The translations under genes and the position numbers were made by a program. Below the pieces are notes generated by a model. It had not been told where the DNA came from. It ran no database searches and saw only the letters and a list, made by a program, of their open reading frames with translations. A DNA stretch of 5,541 nt from contig JAPKXV010000266.1 of assembly GCA_026394635.1 (NCBI GenBank), forward strand, positions 1 to 5,541, read 5' to 3'. The DNA comes from Methanoregula sp. Lineage in GTDB: Archaea; Halobacteriota; Methanomicrobia; Methanomicrobiales; Methanospirillaceae. Below, piece by piece: positions 1 to 5,377 of the stretch; positions within the stretch are counted from its first letter, which is position 1; each line of letters opens with the position of its first letter.

Positions 1-798
1 GGCGATCCCTGCTATGGAGCCTGCGACCTTGCCCTCGATACCCTTTCCTACGCTGATGTGCTGGTTCATTTCGGGCATTCGCCGGTCGACTCCCACGACA
101 ATGTGATCTTCGAACCATGTCAGACGGGTTTTGATGCCGCAGTTCTTACCAATGCTCTCCCGCTGCTGGAAGGAAAAACCCTGGGGCTGGTCACCACCGT
201 CCAGCACGTTCACCTCATCCCTGCAATGGAAGCATTCCTTCAGTCAAAAGGGATTGATGTGCGGGTTGCAGAGGGCTCCTGCCGGACCCCTCACCGCGGA
301 CAGGTGCTCGGGTGCAGCTTTGCTGCGGCAAAGGCAACAGGGACGGATGAGATACTGTTCGTCGGCACAGGAGTCTTCCACCCGATCGGGATTGCGATTG
401 CCACCAGCGCACGGGTGATTGCACTCGACCCGTTCACCGGCACCGCCCAGAGAGTTGACGGGGAACCTCTCATGCGCAGGCGTTTTGCAGCAATGGAGCG
501 GGCAAGGGGCGCGAGGAATTTTGGCATCATCGTTTCCACCAAGAGTGGACAGCAGCGCCTCGCGCTTGCAGAGCGGCTTTTGGTACTCTCCAAAAACGCC
601 GCTATCGTCACGATGCGGGAGGTGAACCCGGACGAACTGTTAAACCTTGGTTTTTCTGCTTATGTGAATACAGCCTGCCCCCGGCTCGTGTATGACGATC
701 AGGCGCGGTTCCCTGTCCCTGTCCTCTCCCCGCAGGAGTTTGAGATCCTCTGCGGTGTACGGACATGGGATGACTATGCGATCGATGAGATAGTATGA
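1..798 (+). CDS. dph2: Diphthamide synthase subunit Dph2 (3' part, 5' end cut by window)
   Basis: The reading frame is open from the first base, so the gene begins outside the window; 265 codons are present and roughly 55 N-terminal residues are missing compared with archaeal Dph2 proteins of about 340. Dph2 is a cytosolic, non-classical radical-SAM enzyme. It transfers the 3-amino-3-carboxypropyl group of SAM to a histidine of elongation factor 2, the first step of diphthamide synthesis. Its [4Fe-4S] cluster is held by three cysteines, one per domain, and all three are visible: GDPCYGACD at bases 1-27 (Cys codon 10-12), GQVLGCSF (Cys codon 313-315) and NTACPRL (Cys codon 676-678). Their spacing of 101 and 121 residues is close to that of Pyrococcus Dph2 (Cys59, Cys163, Cys287, from memory). 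The TGA stop overlaps the next gene's ATG as ATGA, which suggests translational coupling. Archaeal Dph2 works as a homodimer; no Dph1 partner is expected. Confidence 0.95.
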   Translation, partial: GDPCYGACDLALDTLSYADVLVHFGHSPVDSHDNVIFEPCQTGFDAAVLTNALPLLEGKTLGLVTTVQHVHLIPAMEAFLQSKGIDVRVAEGSCRTPHRGQVLGCSFAAAKATGTDEILFVGTGVFHPIGIAIATSARVIALDPFTGTAQRVDGEPLMRRRFAAMERARGARNFGIIVSTKSGQQRLALAERLLVLSKNAAIVTMREVNPDELLNLGFSAYVNTACPRLVYDDQARFPVPVLSPQEFEILCGVRTWDDYAIDEIV

Positions 799-1427
799 AA
801 CTTAAGAAACTTGAGATGGCACTCCAGCGCTTTGCCGGCTTCCCCCGCCCCCGTGCGGCGCTCGAACAGTACCAGACACCAGCTCCCCTCGCAGCCCGGC
901 TCCTCTACCACGCCCTCATGAAAGGGGACATCGAAGGGAAAGTTGTGTGTGATCTCGGGAGCGGCACCGGGGTGCTGGCAATCGGCGCTGCCCTTCTTGG
1001 CGCAAAACGTGTTACGGGCATCGATATCGATCATAACGCAACCGGCGTCGCAGAAGAAAATGCTGTTTTGGCCGGGGCCAACGTGGAATTCCTCGTCGCG
1101 GATGTGCGGGACACCTCACTTTCAGACCGCATCGGTACCTGCGACACGGTGATCATGAACCCCCCGTTCGGGGCGCAGAAGGCGCATGCTGACCGCCCGT
1201 TCATCGACCTCGCCCTGGTGACTGCGCCGGTAACCTACGGCATCTTTAATGCAGGATCCACCCAATTTATCAAGACGTATACGGCGGGGAGAGCGGAGAT
1301 CACCGAACGGGTCGGCGGGGTTTTTCCGATAAAACGCACGTTTTCCTTCCACACAAAAGAGATTCGGGAGATCGAGGTCGAGATAATACGGCTGATATCC
1401 AGACACCAGGTAACCCATCTGGCATAA
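795..1427 (+). CDS. METTL5-like RNA adenine methyltransferase (COG2263 type)
   Basis: A 210-residue class I SAM-dependent methyltransferase. The SAM-binding motif VCDLGSGTGVLAIGA lies at about residues 51-65, an acidic GIDID at 75-79 ends strand 2, and the catalytic NPPF, typical of amino-group (N6-adenine) methylases, is at 122-125. An N-terminal LEQYQTP (about 24-30) matches the conserved LEQYPT region of METTL5. The C-terminal part (FSFHTKEIREIEVEIIRL) resembles the FHKKK...IEVDLIRF end of human METTL5. Human METTL5 with TRMT112 makes m6A in 18S rRNA; an rRNA target and a Trm112-like partner here are inferences from homology. The start is the ATG inside ATGA, overlapping the dph2 stop by 4 bases with only a weak GATGAG upstream, so translation probably depends on termination of dph2. 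The TAA stop is part of ATAA, discussed under the next gene. Confidence 0.92.
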   Translation: MKLKKLEMALQRFAGFPRPRAALEQYQTPAPLAARLLYHALMKGDIEGKVVCDLGSGTGVLAIGAALLGAKRVTGIDIDHNATGVAEENAVLAGANVEFLVADVRDTSLSDRIGTCDTVIMNPPFGAQKAHADRPFIDLALVTAPVTYGIFNAGSTQFIKTYTAGRAEITERVGGVFPIKRTFSFHTKEIREIEVEIIRLISRHQVTHLA

Positions 1428-2599
1428 AAAAGACGATCACCGGACTTGCGGCTGCTCATCTTGTGACCGACATCTACATGCCGGTGCTTCCGGCAATCCT
1501 CCCGCTCCTGATTGCCAATAACGGCTACTCCTACCTTGCAGCCGGACTGCTCGTCACTGCCTATAATGTCACTTCTTCCTGCACGCAGCCGGTGCTTGGC
1601 TGGCTCTCGGATACCAAAGGGCTGACCGTGAACCTCAGCATCAGCCTTCTGATCTCCGCCGTATTTGTCTCGCTCATGGGTCTTGCGCATGACTACTCCA
1701 TCATCATGCTCTTTGCCGTGCTCGCTGCGCTGGGGCACGCCTGTTTTCATCCTGCTGCATTGAGCCTTGTCAGCCGGCTCTGCACCAGCGAGAACCGGGG
1801 CAGGGTCACCTCGACTTTTGTGGTCGGGGGGAACTTTGGGTACGCGATCGGCCCTGTACTTGCAGGTGTACTTGTCTGGTGGCTGGGGCCCCCCGGCCTG
1901 CTGCTCCTGATCTTTCCGGCGCTCTTTATGGCGTTTGCCCTCCGTTACCTCCTGCCCGGGGGCATTGCCGGGGCATCTGAAACACATGCTCCATCAGTGC
2001 AGCACCAGGGCAACGTGCAATCAAAAAAGCCATTTATGATCCTTATGGTTGCCTCTATCCTCCGTGCATGGGCGATCTTTGCCGCGATCACATTCCTGCC
2101 CATGTATCTTGTCGCGCAGGGTTATGACCTCGTAGCAGCGAGCACGATCGTGACCCTCATGCTTCTTTCGGGAGTCGCGGGGCAGGTCGTGGGAGGACAT
2201 ATCTCGGACCGGTACGGGAGAAAGGAGTTTATGGTCGTCGGGCTTGCCTGCTCGATCCCGGCGTTCTATCTCTTCTTTGTAAGCACGGGAATTCTCGCGA
2301 TCATTGCGATCCTCATTTTTGGGTTTGCACTCTGGTCAACCTTTGCCGTTGCCGTGGCGATGGGCCACGAACTTATGCCGGGCAACGTGGGCCTTGCATC
2401 GGGGATGATGCTCGGGCTTGCAATTGGCTTTGGGGGGCTGGGTGTTGCGGTCAACGGGGTGATCGCTGACCACTACTCGCTTGCTGCTGCGCTCGGCACC
2501 ATCCCGATCCCCATTGCCGGGGCAGTAATCCTGATGGCACTGGTGCCGTACCCGTGGAAATCATTGAAACGATATCTCAAGTTTGACCCCGCGCCCTGA
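1424..2599 (+). CDS. MFS transporter, fosmidomycin-resistance (Fsr)-like; probable non-canonical ATA start
   Basis: An inner-membrane major facilitator protein with 12 predicted helices and a central hydrophilic loop. It resembles E. coli Fsr: HLVTDIYMPVLPAILPLL in helix 1, QPVLGWLSD after helix 2, CFHPAALSLVSRL in helix 4, and VGGNFGYAIGPVLAG in helix 5. The second half carries a clear motif A, GGHISDRYGRK. Substrate unknown; drug or metabolite efflux is a guess from the family. The first standard start codon in frame is GTG at 1463, but it falls inside helix 1, after AAHL. The 13 upstream codons (1424-1462) read IKKTITGLAAAHL, a normal MFS N-terminus, and no ATG, GTG or TTG is in frame there. 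ATA at 1424-1426 overlaps the previous stop as ATAA, where an ATGA overlap would be expected, so it is taken as the start (391 codons). AGGT at 1408-1411 is a weak possible Shine-Dalgarno. Family call is firm; the start is uncertain. Confidence 0.88.
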   Translation: MKKTITGLAAAHLVTDIYMPVLPAILPLLIANNGYSYLAAGLLVTAYNVTSSCTQPVLGWLSDTKGLTVNLSISLLISAVFVSLMGLAHDYSIIMLFAVLAALGHACFHPAALSLVSRLCTSENRGRVTSTFVVGGNFGYAIGPVLAGVLVWWLGPPGLLLLIFPALFMAFALRYLLPGGIAGASETHAPSVQHQGNVQSKKPFMILMVASILRAWAIFAAITFLPMYLVAQGYDLVAASTIVTLMLLSGVAGQVVGGHISDRYGRKEFMVVGLACSIPAFYLFFVSTGILAIIAILIFGFALWSTFAVAVAMGHELMPGNVGLASGMMLGLAIGFGGLGVAVNGVIADHYSLAAALGTIPIPIAGAVILMALVPYPWKSLKRYLKFDPAP

Positions 2600-2612
2600 A
2601 GTGGTCAATACC

Positions 2613-2620
2613 CTTAATAT
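2613..2620 (+). promoter_or_regulatory. Possible TATA box for the small membrane protein gene
   Basis: CTTAATAT lies in the short gap after the transporter stop. A start site about 25 bp downstream would fall near 2640-2643, at or just after the ATG at 2640. It would give a leaderless message from that ATG, or a leader of about 13 bases before the ATG at 2655. The match to an archaeal TATA box is only moderate, and read-through from the upstream operon is equally possible. Confidence 0.3.
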
Positions 2621-2654
2621 CCCGCAACCGGAAGAAAATATGTGGGGTTCAGAT

Positions 2655-2834
2655 ATGGATAAGACAGGAATTGGAGCGGTCATCATCGGCCTTGCACTTT
2701 GTATCCTCGGGATGTATGCAATCTGGGTGTTCCTTCCCGACGCAATTGCGGTTGTCAAAGGACTTATCGGCATCGCCGGCGTGCTCATCGGGCTGATGCT
2801 CTTGGTCTTTGGCATCCTGATCATCAAAGAATAG
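2655..2834 (+). CDS. Small two-helix membrane protein, function unknown
   Basis: A 59-residue, very hydrophobic protein with two predicted membrane helices: about residues 5-27 (TGIGAVIIGLALCILGMYAI) and 36-57 (GLIGIAGVLIGLMLLVFGIL). A short polar loop contains PDAIAVVK, and the C-terminus is IIKE. Both helices are glycine-rich, which suits tight helix packing. I do not recognise a named family. The start was chosen at ATG 2655 because MDKTGIGA leads straight into helix 1; an in-frame ATG at 2640 would add MWGSD and fits better with a leaderless message from the TATA-like box at 2613. Neither start has a strong Shine-Dalgarno (GGAAG lies 5' of 2640). The gene begins 55 bases after the transporter stop on the same strand, so it may be read as the last gene of that operon. 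A transporter accessory role is only a guess. Confidence 0.62.
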   Translation: MDKTGIGAVIIGLALCILGMYAIWVFLPDAIAVVKGLIGIAGVLIGLMLLVFGILIIKE

Positions 2835-2869
2835 ACTAAAAAGGAAAAATCGGCGCTGTAGAAATCCCT

Positions 2870-2893
2870 GATCTCAAATCATTACCTGAGATC
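2870..2893. repeat. Inverted repeat, 7-bp arms
   Basis: GATCTCA (2870-2876) and TGAGATC (2887-2893) are perfect inverted repeats around a 10-base loop, 36 bases after the small membrane protein stop. No T-run follows on either strand, so it does not look like a terminator by itself. It is the first of several stem-loops in the convergent junction. Confidence 0.45.
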
Positions 2894-2960
2894 CATGATG
2901 AACCGGTTTTCGACGGATATCGCAAGCGGGGCTGCCGCAGTGGCGGGGGCAATGTAAATC

Positions 2961-2993
2961 GAAGATGTCCTGATGGACATCTTCTTTTAGTTT
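2961..2993 (+). terminator. Hairpin plus T-rich tract, probable terminator
   Basis: GAAGATGTCC (2961-2970) and GGACATCTTC (2975-2984) form a perfect 10-bp stem with a TGAT loop, followed at once by TTTTAGTTT (2985-2993). On the + strand this resembles an intrinsic terminator for the operon ending at 2834, although it lies about 125 bases past that stop. Archaeal termination depends mainly on U-tracts, so the hairpin may instead protect the 3' end of the message. The stem also exists in transcripts of the opposite strand. GGGGCAA (2946-2952) and TTGCCCC (2992-2998) could add an outer 7-bp stem. Confidence 0.5.
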
Positions 2994-3018
2994 GCCCCTC
3001 CCTACGGGAATGGCAAAC
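2990..3018. repeat. Interrupted hairpin adjacent to the terminator stem
   Basis: GTTTGCC (2990-2996) pairs with GGCAAAC (3012-3018). After a 2x2 internal loop, TCCC (2999-3002) pairs with GGGA (3006-3009) around a TAC loop, giving 11 base pairs in 29 bases. The left arm is also complementary to the second repeat copy (3027-3033), and part of it to GGGGCAA at 2946-2952, so alternative folds are possible. Confidence 0.45.
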
Positions 3019-3041
3019 GCCCCCAAGGCAAACACCCCCAA
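3012..3041. repeat. 15-bp tandem direct repeat (two copies)
   Basis: GGCAAACGCCCCCAA (3012-3026) is followed directly by GGCAAACACCCCCAA (3027-3041); the copies differ at one base (G/A). On the - strand the duplication would encode the pentapeptide pair LGVFA-LGAFA if translated. It probably arose by slippage or local duplication. Confidence 0.75.
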
Positions 3042-3073
3042 GAACGTTATGAAAAACGATGATTTCACCAGAG

Positions 3074-3084
3074 CCGAAAAATCC
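3074..3084 (-). terminator. Possible U-tract terminator of the TylF-like gene
   Basis: On the - strand the sequence GGATTTTTCGG begins a few bases after the TGA stop of the TylF-like gene at 3089. A five-T tract this close to a stop is compatible with archaeal U-tract termination, but it is short. The larger stem-loops at 2961-3018 could act as a backup. Confidence 0.3.
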
Positions 3085-3088
3085 TGTT

Positions 3089-3832
3089 TCAGACCTTAAC
3101 AACAAGGCACTGGGAACCTGCGGTTTCGATCACCGGCTCCGTCTTGTCGGAAAAAAATTCATCGAATGCCTTCTGGACGCCCGGCGCAGTGATGTAATCA
3201 TGGGAGATGATGATGCCCCCCGGGCTCATCCGCGAATAGAAGAACTCAAGGCATTTTTTCGTGCTCTCGTACGTATCGACATCGAGGTTGACAAGGGAGA
3301 ATGTCGTGTCTTTTACCGGCCCGGATGTGTCAGGGAAGACCCCTTTGTAGAAAAAGACATTCCTCTCGGAGTTCAGGTACTCCTTCACCCCTTCATACGA
3401 GGCGGAGAACTTGCCCTCGTAGAACGGCCAGACCAGGTCAACTTCATCAACCTTCGGCAACCCCTCGAACGTGTCAAAGAGGTGCAGCGCCCGGTCCCCT
3501 TTTGCAGAACAGATGATCTTTGCAGAGCCTCCGCGGTAAACCCCGACCTCTGCGATGTCCCCGGGCACTTTCTCTGTCCTTTTTACCGTCATGTAGATAT
3601 GGTACGCTTCGATATCTTCGAGCAGGAGTTCGGTTTCGGACCGGATCTTTTTTAACGCCCGCGAGAATTCTTTCCGTTCAGAGCACCCGTAATGGGAGAT
3701 CCTCCCCCGTGTCGCGATATCATGACCGATGAACGGTTCAAAAATCAGCAGCTTCCGAAGCTTCAGGAGATATTTACTGGGAGCCAAGGTATCAAACGCC
3801 CAGATGAGATTTTTTTTCGGGAAGATGCTCAT
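3089..3832 (-). CDS. TylF/MycF-like SAM-dependent O-methyltransferase
   Basis: A 247-residue protein of the macrocin O-methyltransferase (TylF/MycF) family, about the usual length. Visible motifs in order: GDIAEVGVYRGGSA (91-104, SAM-binding loop), HLFDTFEGLP (117-126, the family's hallmark D-x-F-x-G-L-P), LVNLDVDTYEST (181-191, acidic strand end), and GGIIISHDY (205-213) followed by PGVQKAFDEFF. The Asp residues at 184, 186 and 212 lie where this family holds a divalent metal; exact assignment is an inference. Known members methylate sugar hydroxyls of macrolides or other glycosides; in an archaeon a surface-glycan or S-layer sugar target is more plausible, but no glycosyltransferase is nearby to support it. 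The ATG at 3832 has no Shine-Dalgarno. A TATA box lies about 29 bases upstream, so the message is probably leaderless or nearly so and independent of the upstream gene. Confidence 0.9.
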   Translation of the reverse strand: MSIFPKKNLIWAFDTLAPSKYLLKLRKLLIFEPFIGHDIATRGRISHYGCSERKEFSRALKKIRSETELLLEDIEAYHIYMTVKRTEKVPGDIAEVGVYRGGSAKIICSAKGDRALHLFDTFEGLPKVDEVDLVWPFYEGKFSASYEGVKEYLNSERNVFFYKGVFPDTSGPVKDTTFSLVNLDVDTYESTKKCLEFFYSRMSPGGIIISHDYITAPGVQKAFDEFFSDKTEPVIETAGSQCLVVKV

Positions 3833-3857
3833 GTTTTCAAACTTTTGATGCCAAGGA

Positions 3858-3865
3858 ATTTATAG
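3858..3865 (-). promoter_or_regulatory. TATA box of the TylF-like gene, overlapping the upstream stop codon
   Basis: On the - strand CTATAAAT lies with its centre about 29 bases before the ATG at 3832, placing transcription start near 3835. An A-rich GTAAAACA just upstream can serve as the TFB-recognition element. The TAA inside the box is also the stop codon (3860-3862) of the preceding hydrophobic protein gene. A second TATA-like TTATTAAAA at about 3917-3925 would give a leader of some 60 bases and is less attractive. Confidence 0.55.
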
Positions 3866-4180
3866 TGTTTTACCCATATCCCAAATTAAAGATGGGCGAT
3901 CACAAGGGTCTGACCTTTTTAATAACCGCCGGTTCGTTGCAAGGTATCCGATGCCGATAGCACCGGCAAGGAGGATGAGGGCAAGTACAATCGATACAAG
4001 GATGAGGATGCCAGCGCAGTACGCGACAAGAACCGACACAAGTCCAAGGATCCTCCCCTTGAGATATGCAGCAACTAGGGAGATGATGATGAGGATTGTC
4101 GGCAGGATGATGAGAATGGCGGAAAATTCGGGGTCCGGGTAGAGTGATGCAACTGCTGTGCCAATGGCACTGAAAACCAA
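3860..4180 (-). CDS. Small hydrophobic membrane protein, start uncertain, unrecognised
   Basis: From the first standard start (TTG at 4180) the frame gives 106 residues. Three membrane helices are likely at about 17-38, 42-60 and 62-82, rich in Ile, Leu, Val and Ala. A basic ATNRRLLKRS follows and then a polar tail ending in DMGKTL. I do not recognise the family. The start is doubtful: TTG has no Shine-Dalgarno, and the frame is open upstream to a TGA near 4285 with plausible codons (AIESSPAFTAIGIDPQQ just before the TTG) but no ATG or GTG. The upstream DNA reads as good coding sequence in a shifted frame (see the entry for 4225-4312). The gene may therefore be a frameshifted longer protein, a decaying gene, or an ORF using ATT at 4201. 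It lies between corA and the TylF-like gene on the same strand; the third base positions of the hydrophobic part look like real coding sequence. Confidence 0.5.
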   Translation of the reverse strand: MVFSAIGTAVASLYPDPEFSAILIILPTILIIISLVAAYLKGRILGLVSVLVAYCAGILILVSIVLALILLAGAIGIGYLATNRRLLKRSDPCDRPSLIWDMGKTL

Positions 4181-4224
4181 CTGCTGCGGGTCAATTCCAA
4201 TCGCGGTGAAGGCCGGAGAGGATT

Positions 4225-4312
4225 CTATAGCCCGGTCACGAACTCCCGGATAAACAGGCCGCTCTTTTTTGCGATGGCCTCATCCCCCGCCAGGTTCCGG
4301 GTTTGCAGGACT
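4225..4312 (-). pseudogene. Coding-like remnant without a start, out of frame with the next gene
   Basis: Just after the corA stop, the - strand reads SEVLQTRNLAGDEAIAKKSG then LFIREFVTGL, ending in TAG at 4225-4227. About 21 of 27 codons end in G or C, like the firm genes here. No ATG, GTG or TTG opens this frame; it is closed upstream by a TGA inside corA. The next hydrophobic gene continues in the -1 frame from here, and losing or gaining one base near 4225-4235 would join the two parts. A slippery heptamer A_AAA_AAG sits in the right phase at 4270-4264. Explanations are a frameshift mutation or sequencing error in one longer gene, a decaying gene, or, less likely, programmed -1 frameshifting. 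No family is recognised. Confidence 0.35.
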
Positions 4313-5377
4313 TCAGATCCACTGTTTTTTGCGGAAATAGAGAAGCATGGTAACAGTCACCGCGATGATGACTACCCATACCCCGTAATACCCGTAGGGG
4401 TGATCGAGTTCCGGCATATACTTAAAGTTCATGCCGTAGATCCCGACGATAAAGGTGAGCGGGATAAAGATTGTGGCAATGAGGGTGAGCACCTTCATGA
4501 CCTCATTGAGTCGCATGCTCATGCCCGAGAGGTAAATGTCGAGCATGCCCGAGACCATGTCCCGGAACGTCTCGATGGTATCGATGACCTGGATCGTGTG
4601 ATCGTATACGTCCCGGAGGTAGATCCGGGTCGCATCCCGGATCAGGTCGTTATCCGAGCGTTCGAGCCCGGAGATCACCTCGCGCAGTGGCCAGACCGAT
4701 TTCCGGAGATAGATCATGTCCTTTTTTAAGGTATGGACGTTCATGAGCATCTCCCGGGACGGGTTGCTCACAAGGGCTTCTTCGAGCAGTTCCACCTGTT
4801 CGCCCAAAGATTCCATCACGGTAAAGTAATTGTCGACAACCGCATCGATGAGGGCATACGCAAGGTAGTCTGTGCCGTATTTCCGGATCTTGCCATCCTT
4901 GCGTATCCGTTCCCGCACCGGATCGAAGACATCCCCCACGTCTTCCTGGAACGATATGATATAATTTCTCCCGACAATGAGGCTGACCTGTTCGATCTTG
5001 ACCTTATGGGCGGTTTCGAGGTACTGGAGCATCTTTATATTGACGTAGATGTAGGTGCTCAGGTCCTCGATCTTGGGGCGCTGGTCGGTGTTGAGGATGC
5101 TCTCCAGAATAAGCGGGTGGATGTCATAGCTCCTGCCGATGCGTTCGAGTAAGGGTATGTCCGAGAGCCCGTCGATGTTGATCCATGTGACGGTATCGGT
5201 GGCCTTGAACGGCAGGCACTCTTCGAGGGAAGTGACGGTCTTTTCCTGGTACTTGTTTGCATCGTAATCGATGATCGTGATCAGAGGGGCTATCCCGTTG
5301 CGGGTGCCTTCGGGCGGTATGAGGGTGCCCGGCGGAAGTCCGGCCTTTCGTTTCATCTTCTTATGGTTTTTTGACAC
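4313..5377 (-). CDS. corA: CorA-type magnesium/cobalt channel
   Basis: A 354-residue CorA, the same length class as Thermotoga CorA (351). It has a cytoplasmic alpha/beta domain (about 30-180, with VTWINIDGL at 63-71 and HPLILESILNTDQRPK at 87-102), a long helical stalk (about 180-292), membrane helix 1 (about 293-313), the selectivity signature GMN at 315-317 in IYGMNF, an external loop with MPELDHPYGY, membrane helix 2 (about 331-347) and a basic C-terminus FRKKQWI. The protein forms a pentameric channel in the cytoplasmic membrane for Mg2+, also Co2+ and Ni2+, gated by intracellular Mg2+. The start is GTG at 5377; an in-frame ATG at 5356 would remove seven residues (SKNHKK region) and cannot be excluded. 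Neither has a strong Shine-Dalgarno. The upstream region holds a TATA-like box inside an inverted repeat and a possible small ORF overlapping this start. No mgtE or other metal genes are nearby. Confidence 0.95.
   Translation of the reverse strand: MSKNHKKMKRKAGLPPGTLIPPEGTRNGIAPLITIIDYDANKYQEKTVTSLEECLPFKATDTVTWINIDGLSDIPLLERIGRSYDIHPLILESILNTDQRPKIEDLSTYIYVNIKMLQYLETAHKVKIEQVSLIVGRNYIISFQEDVGDVFDPVRERIRKDGKIRKYGTDYLAYALIDAVVDNYFTVMESLGEQVELLEEALVSNPSREMLMNVHTLKKDMIYLRKSVWPLREVISGLERSDNDLIRDATRIYLRDVYDHTIQVIDTIETFRDMVSGMLDIYLSGMSMRLNEVMKVLTLIATIFIPLTFIVGIYGMNFKYMPELDHPYGYYGVWVVIIAVTVTMLLYFRKKQWI

Larger units (their letters stand above)
2835..3088. other. Convergent intergenic region with multiple stem-loops
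   Basis: These 254 bases separate two convergent genes. No convincing gene was found. The stretch holds inverted repeats at 2870-2893, 2926-2938 (GCGG/CCGC, short), 2961-2984 and 2990-3018, a 15-bp tandem repeat at 3012-3041, and an A-run (T-run on the - strand) at 3077-3081. The pattern fits a transcription termination zone for both strands; a structured small RNA is a weaker alternative. A minus-strand frame from a GTG at 3068 gives a hydrophobic N-terminus, but the tandem repeat largely creates it, and it was rejected as a gene. Confidence 0.6.

Noticed and set aside
1235..1987. Minus-strand ORF of 250 codons across the methylase-transporter junction
   Set aside because: It is antisense to two convincing genes, and its polar, charge-rich product shows no motif.
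2895..2973. C/D box sRNA: ATGATGA (C box) at 2895-2901 and CTGA at 2970-2973
   Set aside because: The boxes are about 68 bases apart instead of about 12 for an archaeal C-D' half, and no matching downstream C' and D pair was found.
2874..3068. Minus-strand ORF of 64 codons (GTG start) with a signal-peptide-like N-terminus and several Cys and His residues
   Set aside because: The hydrophobic stretch comes mainly from the 15-bp tandem repeat, the middle is the terminator hairpin, there is no Shine-Dalgarno, and codon use is unremarkable.
3059..3655. Long + strand ORF of 198 codons opposite the TylF-like gene
   Set aside because: It is the antisense shadow of a well-supported methyltransferase gene and has no recognisable domain.
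4264..4270. Firm call of programmed -1 frameshifting at A_AAA_AAG
   Set aside because: The phase is right, but the upstream frame has no start codon and still looks coding after the heptamer, so mutation or sequencing error is a simpler explanation; kept only as a finding.
4274..5152. Two long + strand ORFs opposite corA
   Set aside because: Both are antisense shadows of a full-length CorA with the GMN motif; their His/Asp/Val-rich composition is typical of reversed coding sequence.
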